DNA from: Eretmocerus hayati
Lineage: Eukaryota > Arthropoda > Insecta > Hymenoptera > Aphelinidae
Direction: 5' to 3'
Length of the DNA stretch: 64,000 nt
Assembly: GCA_029851415.1 (NCBI GenBank)
Contig: CM056741.1
Coordinates: forward strand, 62,858,282 to 62,922,281
Part shown: in pieces, positions 23,001-36,700 of the stretch
Position numbering within the stretch: the stretch's first letter is position 1
How the letters are laid out: each line of letters begins with the position of its first letter
Position numbers and translations under genes: made by a program
Notes under the pieces: model-generated
The model's database searches: none
What the model saw: the letters and a program-made list of their open reading frames with translations, nothing else
Told to the model about the DNA's origin: nothing

Positions 23001-26000
23001 TTTTAGGGCAATGGTCAAGTTAACAGTGGATCTTCCGGTTACGAGGCTTCCCATCCAGTCTTACATCATACTTCCACCGGAGAAGTCGCTCATGGTGGAC
23101 AAGCTAGTATCTCCGTAGGGGTCAGTATTGTTCTCACATCTTCGAATCGAAAGTTTCTACTTTATAGACCGCCACAATAGATTTATAGGGATTTTCCCAC
23201 ATTTAATAGTCGAGTCCAGAGTTTTTAAGAACATTCAATGGGAATCTGCTGTCATATAAAAAAATCCACGTACTCAAAGGTTGGTCGTGAAGAGATACAC
23301 TGCAGATTTCTTGCACTACTTTGTTTATGAGAGTCTGACATTGCAGTTGAAATCCATCTAAGGCATGGAAAAGGAACTCCGTTCCAGAAGTTCCTGCGAT
23401 ACCTAAATGATTCGATTTTTTTCTACCGTTGGGATTCCCATTGAAGAATTCTCAGATAAAATAGAATCCATGGACGTCGAGGTTATTGGTGATGGACTGG
23501 TATTATTTATCGTTATCAGGTAACAAAACCAGATATTTTCGGGGCTCTGGAGACCATCGCAGGCGATATCCATCACAAAGTACAGGTTAGTACGAAACCA
23601 TACGAACATGTTTATGGGAGTATAATTTATATGTTTTGATTACCTAAATTTCAAATTTGGGCTGGTCTTTATCCCCGTGTCAGAAATGAGTCTCGGATTA
23701 AACTCGTAAAGCTCCTCAACTTAAAGTGATCTTCCAAATTTCTTGACCTTTGGAAGAAACTCTCAAAATCGAAGTAAAAAATGGAAGACTGCGAAGCTCT
23801 TGAATCAACGTGAAGCTTTACCACATAAACTTCCTCATTCAAATGATATAAGTTGATGTTTTCAATGAGGATCAGTGTTGGTATCGAACTAACGATCACT
23901 CTGAATTCGTTGGGTGGAATCGCTTGCCAGATAAAAGACTGAAAATCTCATCTAAAGCGTTTTTGGGTTCCGAGATTCCCGTCCAATCTGTGGCACAGTA
24001 GACCTATCCCAAGCACAAAAACGGAACGGCTCACCCGTCTGTCACTGCATAGTCGTCCTCTCCGCACCACAAATGACTTATTAGTTAATGACCTGTCCTG
24101 GTAGGAATAACTACCAAAAAATGTCAGCTAGCTCCCGGTCTAATATGGGTAGATAAACTATAGTGTCATCGAATTGATTCGAAATATCACTAACTTCGTT
24201 GTAGGTATGACCAATCAGTTCGTAGTTTGACAACACAGATTTAAAAATCCTATCATCAAAGTGTTTCCTCACAGTCAAAGATCTACAGTATTTCATCTCC
24301 AAATCCAAACTATGGACTTTGAATTTATCGAATACAATTGTGAAAAACTGATCCTCTCTTCTTGTGTACTGGTGAACTTCATTTTGCTAATTGATGTATT
24401 CTTATAATATTAGCATTCCAAATCATATCGATACACAATACAGACAGAATTCTCTAAAATGTGAATCAACTGATTACAGGATACCAAACAAAAAATAGCA
24501 GATAAGCTCGCTCATAGAATCTCTGCCAGTGTGGGAACTCAGGTCAGTTAAATAATGAATATAATTATATCTATTGGTAGACCGAAAAGCCAACATTTAC
24601 ACATTCTCGATTTAGAGATTTTCCCAGAGTAAAGAGTATTGTATGAATTACACCTTGTTCTGAATTACAAAAATATGCACAAGAAAAGAGAAATCTTATT
24701 ACCTATCCAAACTATCATCTCGATGTTCCACTGAAGAATTCAGAATTCCTTTCGTTCCTTTTCATCAACTGTTTTTCGAGTATTTTCTGAACTTTTGTGG
24801 GATACTGGAACAAAAGTAGATTGATCCTAAATCCGACTCATTAGAGAATTCCAATTCTAATTTTAGGTCCATGGAGTGAAAACAGGGCATTCCTATATTG
24901 ATCACTCAAATCACCATAGTGGTCAATCTCCATCAACAGTGGTAGCTGAGACTTCGGTGCATCAAAATTCACAGGTACGTATTTTTTTCCGTACATACCA
25001 TCGAGATAAAATTGAATGATCCCGATAGTAGAATGATTACTGAAGAATTATGAGACTAATGGATCTTTCAATAATGACAAATAAATGAGCTGTTAAACGA
25101 AGTTCGATAAGCGGACATTCCATCTCGTTAATTGATTCAATAAGTGTGATGTCACCAACAGCTCGATTTGATGCATTCGCAAAGACCCGGTTGTTCAGGT
25201 TTCATGTTCTAGACTTACAGTACTTACACGTAATTAAAACAAATCATAGCTCATATATGACCTCACCTAAGCCTTATTACTGTAGAGTATAAAATAATCT
25301 ACGCGTTTTTATTATCAAGTTTTGCATCAACTACATAGAACAAAGTCAAACACCCTCCTTCGGTAGAAATCTAACTCAATAAAACCACGCTCACCAATGA
25401 GGTGCATTTGACTTCATGAACACGCCGTCAGTATGTCAAAATAGTAATTTCTGGAAAGATTAGACTATTCACAACCAAAATGCGAGTTTGACCTGTCTTA
25501 CAATATATGTCACCTAGATCGAGATTCCGATTTTCGCCTTTTATACAATGTTATTTTTTGGCCACGATGCATTAACCTCTTCGGGCACGCACTTACTCCC
25601 TGTGATTTTAGACCTTCGTTTTCTACTAGATTCTATAGTGGGGATCGTAAGAATTGTTTTGAGCCCAAACACGATATTATAAGGTTCTGCCATATGAGAG
25701 TTATGGCAGCATGAACTTTTCAAGGTCAAACACGAATGAGGTACTAGCATCGAGAATTTCATTATGAACTTCGTGGAAAATCATCCCTTCGGGATACAAA
25801 ACATGACGCGCCAAGTATCCTAATCCTATCATAAAAATTCAGTGAGTTAATAACAGTCAAAAGATGAATTGTTTAAAGTGCATGATCAAGTGAGATGGTT
25901 CATCATTATCATTAGCTATAATGGATCAGTAATGATGAGACTATATTTATCAAGATCATAGAACTTCCTTCACTCTGGACCAAGGAAGGTAATGCATAAA

Positions 26001-28142
26001 GTAATTTTTCTCCAAAGTCAAAGAGAATTAGAGGAACCCGAGTCAAAAGTGTGTCCACATATGTGGACGAATGCGGGAAGAGGTTAATGCGAGGATCTAG
26101 TGTAATCTCGATGTCCATCGGGCCAATTTATGAACCTAACAATTCAATCGCAGGTCTCTCAAGGAAATGTAGTGGATCATCCAGCTCATCCACTTCCTGA
26201 TAATAAACCCTCATACGAAGCTGGAGTGCAGGTAGGATATCAGTCGGCCTGGTTCGAATGAGATAGATTCTCTTAAAGTTCTGCATCATACATTTTTTTT
26301 CCTCGTCTGGCAACGTAAATGAGACGATAGTGAGTAACATTTTTCTAAAGCATGTCTACTCTCTTACCCAGATCAATCACACCGTTCAGCACGAAACTTA
26401 CGTGCCAACCCCGAGTCATGGATACCCAACTCCCAGTGGACATGAAACTTCTTCTGGTCAAACTCAGGTAAGTTGCATAAGAACATCCAATTTATTCTTA
26501 CCTTCGACACAGTCCTCAATACTTACCGAATTATGCTATAATTTGCAATTCAGAGTGGAGTGGCAACGTCTAACTCACAAGGAATCTCCTTAGGAATTGA
26601 GTCTCATGGGAGCCACGGCAACTTTGCATCGAGTGGGCATCATGTTTCGGCTGAAGGAAATTACCAGGTAAATACATACAATCATCAGAACTGCATACCA
26701 ATCTCGTTCGTTTGTTAACTATCAAATTGAACAACGTTACTTAGATTTTTTAAATGGTGTATCAAATGATTCACCACATGTATATCAAGAAAATGCTGCA
26801 GTGTCCGAAAACCTGCAGATCGTGTAACGAGATCTATGATCTCGGAAATCGAACGACTCCTCAGGCTTGTCATTGGAGAAATTCTCTTTCAGCCTCACAT
26901 CAATGAGAAAATGTCACCTATCGACTATGCGGGAAGTAGTTAGTGGAAAAATATGAAAACCTAGCACACAAATCGCTGTGGTAGTTGAGGAAGTCGCAAT
27001 ACGCTCAACTAGTCACGAGTAAAATTTCACGAAAATGGATGCATTCTAGACCCGTTATGAGCATACATCCGTTGATAACGTGACTTTTAGCCCACGTATA
27101 ACAAGGGACGGGCGCGAACCTAGTAACCGCGGACAACAAGGGCCTCCTGTATGTGATCAATAATATCCTCAGATAGATTTTTAAAGCTGATTTTCCTTTT
27201 TGATTATGTTTTGCTTCAATATGGGGAGTAAACAAATTCTATTGGAGGAATCTATGTCGATACTCTCTTCATACAAGCAATAATCGTCAAACCACAGTAT
27301 ATTGAATTTAATGACTCATTTATTTTCATCGGTGAAGAGGTCGATTTTCATAAAATTTTCCTTGAAACCCTTCATAAAGTCATTCGGATTGGTCACAAAA
27401 TATTGTTCATAGAGATCAACGTCAGTGTATCGTTCTATTTGCTGATTATATGTAAGTTCAATGATTTGGTCAATTTGGTCTTATGCGTCTATATGACCGA
27501 ATACAACGGATTAGGAAGTTTTTATTTGTTCATTCAAAACTGCAGTTGAGGTCTGAGTGAGCCATTTCATGCACGATTTTGTTATTCTCAGGGAGGAGTT
27601 TACAAGAAAAACGAAGTCAAAATTAATGGCCCGCTCATCAGCTTCCAACACGAATTTTCCTCCTCCAAAGGACATCAGGTGAGTTGGGGTTACGTCACTT
27701 ATAGGGAACGAGCCTGAGAATCAGAATGAAGAGGCAAAACAAAATACTGAGTTTAATTATATTTCGAGAGGGGATTAGAACGCTAAGATAGATTTCAGCC
27801 AGACGAAGGAGACAATGTATTGCCAAATTTGAAGCATTGGAGAATAAATAACAATCTTCCGTGGTTTTAGGCTGGAGGAGATCACAATGCAGGATACGGT
27901 GTATCCACTGGCGTGAGCCACCAGGGAACTGTGGGACTCACTAATCAAGCTGCCACAGAAGTGATAATTGGAAGTGGCAAGGTATGAAAAAATTGAAGCA
28001 ACTATTGTCTAACGATCGTTCGTAAAGAAAGTCACGTCCAGTGGTATATTCTCTCATGAAAAGTATCAAGTGTTAAAATAAAGATGTTGGAAACTAAGTG
28101 TATGCTCAATTTAAGAAGCCTATTTATTTCTGCGATGACCAA

Positions 28143-28185
<43 letters not shown>

Positions 28186-31100
28186 ATATCCATATCTGAA
28201 CGTGTGATGGAATATACGAAAGTTGCACTGTTTACAAATTCAAGTAATTGTCATACAAATGAAGAGGGGCGGTGATAGTATCGAATTTTGATTCCGTAAG
28301 AAATTCGTCAAATTTAAAGAAAATAGGAACGACTTGACTGCAATGAATTTCAAATCGATTAGATACGTAGAAAATTTCTTCATTTGACTCGAATACTTCC
28401 ACTATTTGGACTGAATCTTAAGTTCATAGATGAAAATCAATCATGACCACGATTGACCATTTCGTTTCCCAAATTATTGACTTGGAATATCGAACTTTGG
28501 AGTGAGATCAGAACTAACAACCGAATTTATCCAATTCAAACACCTAACCCAAAGATCCGCGCGCTTGCGCGCGTAAATACATCCTAGTGTAATACATTAT
28601 GCACCGATGCGAGATCTGATGGCCGTTTTGGGACAGGGAAATCAATTTTTCCCAAGTGTAACGAGGGCAAAAGATTCCCAGTGCCTCAAAACGGGTCGAA
28701 GAACGAGGTACATATGTTACCGTGAAAGCCCAAAATCCGTGATTGCCGGGCATTCACTAGTGAATCCTAAGATTCACTGATCGAGGCCAGAAAATGCTGA
28801 CATTCACTGGTGAAAGCCCGGAATTCGTAGCTGATATCGTCGCTGACGCCATATTTCGGGCTTTAACTAGTGATTGTCAGCATTCACTGGCCATTGACCA
28901 GTGATTGTTAGCATTCACTGGTCTCGACCAGTGATTGTCAGCATTCACTGGGCATCGACCAGTGAATGTCAGCATTCACTGATCCGGCCCAGTGAATGTC
29001 GGAGATCGGGAGAATTGGGGAATGGAAGTCGAATAAAATGTCAAACACATTGTCTCATTGTCGCAAGTTTCCGAGGCAGGTTGGAATATGGAGAAATATC
29101 GATTATCTATGAGGAGTCGTCAATAAAATGTCTTGCCAAATACTTGTCGATCTCAGAAATACCTCATAGAAAATAGTTGTCAATGACAAAAGTTGAGTGA
29201 CATAAACGTTTCACTTATGATTATTTATGACACACTGCTCATGCTGACACAATTGTCCTTTTAATTATGTGCGCCACGGCTACCTCAGTAGATGAAGGTT
29301 AGAAGTCAGGAACTCCTGAACTCATTCGATGGGTGATGAATAAAGAGGCCATACTTCCTCAACCTTTCTGAGTGAAACCTCCGATTTGTGGCAATTCGGA
29401 AATAATGAGAACACTTGGGCCCGCGTAAAATTCTCACTCCAAAAGAGTGAAACTCACTCTTTTCGGAGTTGCCACAGAGTAGGGGTTCATACGAAAAGGT
29501 TGAGAGAGTATTGAACACTATACCTTGATTTTTCCATATTCCAACCTGCCTTGGGAAACATGGGATAATAAGACAATGTGTTTGAGACATTTCATTCGAC
29601 TTCCATTCCCCAATTCTTCCGATCTCCGACATTCACTGGGCCGGGTCAGTGAATGCTGACAATCACTGGTCGAGACCAGTGAATACTGACAATCACTGGT
29701 CAATGGCCAGTAAATGCTGACAATCACTAGTGAAAGCCCGAAATATGGCCTCAGCAACGATATCAGCTACGAATTCCGGGCTTTCACTAGTAAATGTCAG
29801 CATTCACTGGACTCGACCAGTGAATCTTAGGTATACTAAAGTAACGGTACCCAACTTGCCCCCATTAAGCCATTTTTTTTATAACTTTGGTCTACCTCAA
29901 CAAATTTCAACGCGCTTTAGCTCGGTCTAAAGCTTGTTTCAAGGCCTTCCAAATAAATTAAGGTACGTTTGAATTCAGACGGTTGGAGCCGATCCGTCTC
30001 AATTTTTTCAAAAAGTGATTTCTCAGAGTTTAAAAAACTGTGTACCCAACTTGCCCCCATTGAGCGATTTCCCCAACAACTTAATTTTACCTCAACATTT
30101 TCCAACATGTTTTAGCTCATTTTGAAGCTTGTTTTAGGACCTTCAAGATGCTTTAAGCAACGCCTAATTTTGATGGATTGGAGCCGAGCTGTCTCAATTC
30201 CTCTAAAATAAATGATGGTAATCGGCGATACCGTCAACCGGGGTAACTTTGGAAGGCAACTTTGGAACAGACCATGAAAGAGTGGTTATCACGCACAGTT
30301 GGCTTGGTAGATGATCCTGAGACTTTAATACCGATCTCTCCTACTTGGGGCATTCATAAACAATTTTTTGCACCGGCGCGAAGGCCCCAATAGTTTTTTA
30401 ATTCACAGTTGGAATTTGAAACTTGGAATCGTCCTCAATTGTTTGAATACTAAGTTTGATTGATCTTGAACTCGATCGTAGAGGACTGAGGTCTGTGTGA
30501 ATGAAAATACACAGTATGGTTGCAATTTTGATTATATTGCTACGTTTCGTCCACATATTTTGTGGACCTCATCAGGCTGTAAATAAGATGTGACACATAA
30601 GATTTTTTGCACATGGTCACTAATCGTCACTATCACAATGTTAAAAGAACTATCCATACACGTACCTCAACTGTAATAAGATTCACATTGTTTAAGATAA
30701 AGTTTGAAAACGCGTGAGCTCACGGTGATGTGAGACGCGTCTTACGTCAGGCTTTTGAATAACGATAGATGACAATATGTTCTAATATGTAGCATGGGCA
30801 GAGCAAAATATGTGGACGAAACGTAGCAATATAATCAAAATTGCAACCATACTGTGTATTTTCATTCACACAGACCTCAGTCCTCTACGATCGAGTTCAA
30901 GATCAATCAAACTTAGTTTTTTAATTCGTTTATAAGCTGACCTCTTCAAAAGTACGTTTTAAATCCAACAAACAGTCTCTCGGAAAAATTGGTGTGGTTC
31001 TGACTTTAGCAGATCGAACCCAAGGTAGCTGAGCTAAATTTTACTCGTCTGTCCGCATATCTAGACGAATCCATTGTTACATTGGAGTATTTCCAGCCAA

Positions 31101-33713
31101 ATTTGATTTTATAGAGTGAAAACTGAAAAATACGTATTTCTTACCAGGAACTGGGGTAACTTTGGAACACTTCTTCAGGTACTCTCATAGAGAAGTACAC
31201 ATAGTCTTGACTTCACTTTACACTTCATGACCCAATATGATCGGGTTCGGAACGTTGACGGAAGAAATGCCGTTTGGGAGGGAATTACAGACGAATTTAT
31301 TGGGAAGAGCAGAGGACCGTACATGGCAGTCTTAGATAATTTTTAAACATCAATTTCGCGCGCGCTCCGTAACGCGCACGGGAAGCGAGAGTGTTTTGAC
31401 TTCGATCCGAAGCCTCTTATGTACCTACGGTTTAGCGTTTATGCGCAAATGCCTAATTTGCTGAAGAAATCGTGAATTCGCAAGGTTGTCAATTCACAAC
31501 ATGGACTTACTCGTATCGGGAATGTATCTTTGAATAGATGTTAATTTGCTACGTGTCAAACGAGGCCCCTAATGGACTCTAAATGCTTGAATTATTTTTA
31601 ATTATGATTTTCGAAAACAAATCAATTTAGAATGTAACAAACGTATCTTTGTAGGTCATTAAGAGTTGTATAAGTTGATTTGGGCGGGCTTACTCTATTT
31701 TGAGTTACTTTTTCGAGGAAGATTCTTAATCTATCGTTTTGTTGATAGGAAATTTCGATAAAATTTAGTTGAGGATGATTGAAATGACGGTTTCGGTAAA
31801 AATGTGGGTTTTTGTTGAAAGAAACTTCATTTAAATCATGATTTACTAGTTCAACTAGAATTCGGTATTAACCAATAAATAAAAATGCTTGATAAATATG
31901 AATCTAGGTCTCCGTGAATTGGTGCCAGATGGGCTTATGACCGTAGATTTCGAGTAGTGTAATATCTATAAATCGAATTTTCAAAAGAACGCGAAATCTC
32001 GACGTGACTGAAGTGGCGCCAGTTGGGCTTATGATCGTAGACCTAGATTAGTGCAATATTTATAAATTGAATTTTCAAAAGAACGCGAAATCTCGACGTG
32101 ACTGAAGTGGTGCCAGATGGGCTTATGGTCGTAGATCTAAATTAGTGCAATACTTATAAATTGAATTTTCACAAGAACGCGAAACGTCGACGTGACCGAT
32201 TAGGCTTAAACCTTACACGTGTAAATTCTCTATGCCTCAACATCTTTGTTAAATTTACAGTCGTCTTAAACCGTTATGAGTTCGCCAATCCCCTATGCCC
32301 AGGAGCAGGTATACTCCGAGTCGGCCGGGCTGCTTTGGGTCGCTCGCGAGGCTTGCTCCGCATGTGCTATATCTATATGTGTATCTGAGCCCTGAGATGC
32401 GCGCCGGATGAAAATGCATGGATGCTCGAGTATTAATCGACATTGAGAATATTAATATGAGGGCACACATCAACTTCTTCAGGTACTCTCAATTATCTCC
32501 CAATTCCTATATCATCATCAAACTCTACTTACTTGAATAATCGTTGATGAGAGTTTCAAAGTGAGCCAAAAACGTCTCATTCCGACCCACGCAAGCCAAA
32601 TTGTAGCAGTTTTTGTCGGAACATGACTGTGAAGGTATTTTCCTTCTCGAGAGTTAGCCGCGTCGTGAGCAGTGAGGTATGCTGAAGGTGTCTATGCTCG
32701 ATTGTAGAAGTTGAATTCAACCAAATGGACTTTCATAATAGGTCAATGGAAAGCTAAGACACTCAGCTTTCGATTACTGATGATGAAAATCAATTGCAAG
32801 ACCTAGTTCATGAATTAATTGACGAATGAATAACGATAACCATTTCTGTTCCAAAGTTACCGCAGTCCGTGTCTAACTTTGGAACACGACTTTCAGCGCT
32901 CTTTGCTCCAACCAGAGAGATCCAAAGGACCTTATGATCGCCGCAATCAAAAGCTGAAACTGTAAGCTCTCGTTTAACTACAGATACAATGCGTTTCTGA
33001 TGCAAGACGTACAAGTTTCACGAGGTTTAAGGAAAAAAATGCGATTTTTGTTCCAAAGTTACCCCGGTTGGCGGTAGAGTGTTTTCATTGATGTGCACGC
33101 ACGTTTGGAGCTTTTCGTGGGTCCGAAACACTGTTTCCGACCTATTTTGATGTGACGAATACCTTCCGAGTGGCAAAAGAAGTTGTACTATACACATTTT
33201 CGGGATAACCATATGGGGGCCTGTTGGGTACACTCCGATGTCGGCCGTCTTGGTTCTGAAATCAACTCCGTGTTTTGTACATAAAATCGCTCCAAATCAG
33301 AGTTTTGCAACTCTGAAGAGTGGATTTTGAAGGCCTTGAGACAAGAAATCGAATGCGTTACATTAAGATTAGTCGAATGGAAATAAATTCGCACCGGTTT
33401 TAAAGGTTGCGATTTCCTCGGTGATTTTGTAGCCGTGCAAACGTGAAAAATGGAGAAATAACTCTAAATTTTCTGGAGAACGCAGAAATGATTCGGGATC
33501 GATGCGAACTACTTACTTTCTCATATTGTAACAAAACAAATGTAAAAAAATTTGCCGGGAGACCACGGATAGCTCATCCCCGAGATCGGCATATGCGGGC
33601 AAGTTGGGTACACTTACCTCATTTTTTGATATCAGGGCGACCGAACGCCAATTTTCTGACTCGAGCCAGGAGGAAAGGGGCCGTTTAGTCGCACTATCCC
33701 AAAAAGTAATTTT

Positions 33714-33772
<59 letters not shown>

Positions 33773-36700
33773 GGTTTCCACGGAACTTTTGACTTTTGTG
33801 TTACTGCAATGTTCCTGGAGTATTCTGAACTACGAAGAGTGCGCAGGAGTGCATGGCATCACATAGTATTTGGCATAATTTGGTATGGTCTACATTCTTT
33901 TTTGTTGAAACGCATCCTGATTTGCCAACAGAAGACTGCAAGAGATGGTTTTTGGGTAGTTCACAAACGAACCAACGCGACTTTTTGAATTGATAAGGCT
34001 GTAACTAAAATACCTATGTCTCAACTACTTCGGTGAAATGATCTATCCGTCTACTAATCTCATATCTTGAGAAAATCTTCAATTCAGAGGTGTGCGCTGA
34101 TTTGGCTATGATATAAGCTCTCATTTATCGATGTGACCGAGTTTTGTGGGAAAACTTTCTCTGGCTATTGTTTACGAACATGATGAAATACCTTGTGTGA
34201 AACGGGGAATTTAGCAATGAGTTCTCGAAGTTGAAAAGAAGACGAATCGAATCCCGTTTGGTTTGTGAGTGTGCGTTGATCCGGAGAAATTTCATAAAGC
34301 TTCAAAACTCATAAACTTATCGCGCCACTGGCTTTGAAAATGGTCATTTTTTCATGACATACTCAGGAAACGTGAAGCACAGGATTGAAATGTTATGCTC
34401 TTCTTTCTTCATCACAAAAAGGATATAATCGCACTGTTTTGAGTTGCAATTGTCGACCGGTATTTCTGTCAGAAGCTAAGGAGAAATATTTGAATCTCGG
34501 TGGTAAGCTAAATAAGCCTCTAAATGCGATGGTATCGCGAATTTCTCGATTTCTACATAGTGTACGGCTGAAATATGAACAAAATAACACCACAGTATAC
34601 TCTAGAAATTGAAATGAGACTCATAAGTCGTGACTCGATTTTGGAAATTTACATCCAATTTTGGAAAAATCAATGATAAATTCATCTTAGAGCCAAGCCA
34701 GGCTGAATATAATCCCTATTGATCGTCTAGACAATGTTTTGAATCGAATCTACTCGATTGGAGTTGGTTCACGAATGTTTCAAGTGTGAAATTCTGTACT
34801 TGTTCTGAACCAGATACTTTGGCTTGGAAGAGAGTGGCACCACTCTTCTGACATGTTTTCGAAGTCTTAGTATCAAATAAAAACCATGTCGAACGAGTGC
34901 GATGGAAAATTTTTTTTTCCTATTGCGGAGGGTCAATAGTTTAGAGTTCCATGGAAACCTTCATATATACATCTACACCCAGCTGCATGAATATGAATAA
35001 GAGGCCACCTTTGAAAATCGGTCTCATGAATACATCAAAATATTGAATTGGGATGATTTTTTGGAACTGTGAGCTATAGCCCAGATGACCGCGTTTGATA
35101 AGATTAATATGACCTTTTATCATTGTGAAGACTTGAAAATGAATTTAATTTATCACAGGCACCATTTTCATCGAATACCGAAGGATTCTCCATAAATGTC
35201 AAAGAAGTGAAGTCACATGGCATTTCTTCTCAGGTTAGCATATAAAAAGTATCTATCAATTTTAGGTGTAGAAGACTCGAATCGCATAAGGCCCTTGTAT
35301 TTGGATTGAGCGATCCAGTTGGCGTTTAAATAGGCATGTGCTGGATCACTAGTTCAAAAAAGTTTAATCAATGTTTGAAATTCATCAGGATTCATGTAAA
35401 TAGGATGAGTCTCTCGTGGAGGTCAAATTTTATCCACCGATTCATACACTGTAAAAAATTGGTTGAGTTTCCACCTAAGTGGTAACCACTTGACTGAAAA
35501 CTCAACCACTAATCACCTACCGGATCCAACCACTGGTTGATTTTTTCCCATAGCAATAGATTGTGGTCCCCGGTCGATACTTTCGGGTCAGAAAAACAAG
35601 TATCTTCGTGTTTTTTTATGAGAAAATAGAAATGGATAACAGCAGCGGTGGCGCGAGCTTACTAAGTAAAAGAGCGAAAAAGCGCTCGAATTGGTTAACA
35701 TGTAAAAACACGAATCAACCTCGCGTGTCCAAGAAGGAGATTGCTCAATTTCAATATTAATGGGATGTTGTTCCATGAGCAAAGTACTGAATCAGCATGG
35801 ACTCGCTTTTACTCAACATTTTTGTTCAACCTATATCAACTCTTCACAAACACTGTGCGCGTGGGACAATCGGGGAACAACAAAATTTGAATTATAAAAC
35901 TCATATCAACAATACGCCTGTGTTTAGCATGGTTACAACTTTGAATGATAACCTGGAAAAGTTGATAACGTTCAAATTGATTTCTCAGCGGATTTCGTTT
36001 TCCTTCGTATAGTACGCGTGTACTCTCAAAACAGATTAAATAATTACAGGAGAATCTAACAAATCGATCGAAATTTGAATCTCTGTACCGGTTCCTATCA
36101 CTCGTTTTAGCAAGATTGTAAATTCTACTGTATATAATACTGCAGCAAAAATTATTAGTATTGAATCCCGATTCAAATTTCAAGTGGGGCATTTTCTCCC
36201 AACGCCATGAGACTCATCGAACTTTAGTCGAAGAACTCTCTCACTCTCAAATCTTGCAATAGCTCGTCGATCACAAACGAGTTGAAATCCACTCAAAAAA
36301 ATTTCAAAATGGAGATGGACAGATTGAAACGGAGGTCGGTTAATTTTATAATATTCTTTTCGAGACAAAATGGGCAAGAGTCAGCGAGAGAAGATATCGA
36401 CTTGATGTTGAATGTTCACCGTTTCAATTCTTAATTAAAGATCATCATCAACAAGGTTTCTGAAGATAAGATGGGAATGCCTTTCACATAACACATGCAA
36501 TAGAATGTACATTTGATAGCGAATCAATCATAATGCAATCAACTCTACCACCACCATAAGCGAAGACTGTGATGAATCTGGGGTTGAGGCATTCACTTTG
36601 AAGTAAAATTGCCATAAAACACGACTTCGGTGCATATCAACGTATTTCATGCGTTCACTCGTACCTTCTCCAAATAATCCAAACCCAACCAAGGTCTTGG

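Larger units (their letters stand above)
30231..33074. mobile_element. 2.84-kb TA-flanked TIR transposon, nested
   Basis: The ends are CCGTCAACCGGGGTAACTTT and the complement (with one mismatch), with TA on each side (30229-30230 and 33075-33076), as in Tc1/mariner elements. Three internal copies of the GGTAACTTTGGAA-like motif lie near 30255, 31150 and 32880. I could not find an intact transposase. It contains a further hairpin (30449-30916) and a small tandem repeat. Confidence 0.75.
29836..33622. mobile_element. 'ACCCAACTTGCCCC' TIR element, copy 2, interrupted by another transposon
   Basis: The inner parts (29836-30228 and 33077-33622) match, in reverse orientation, the element at 6622-7458. 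Shared features are the terminal TACCCAACTTGCC repeats and the block with ATGTACAAAACACG. The 2.84-kb insert at 30231-33074 separates the halves. Confidence 0.65.
27982..35158 (+). other. gene A intron 17 (7.2 kb, transposon-rich)
   Basis: The intron contains a (TA)n tract (28145-28182), a foldback (28766-29831), a TIR element (29836-33622) with another nested inside it, and a second (TA)n tract (33718-33769). From 33770 to 35158 I see no repeat or exon. Confidence 0.65.

Noticed and set aside
36042..36090. Candidate exon after AATTACAG in intron 18
   Set aside because: Length to the nearest GT is not a multiple of three, and its composition is unlike the gene.
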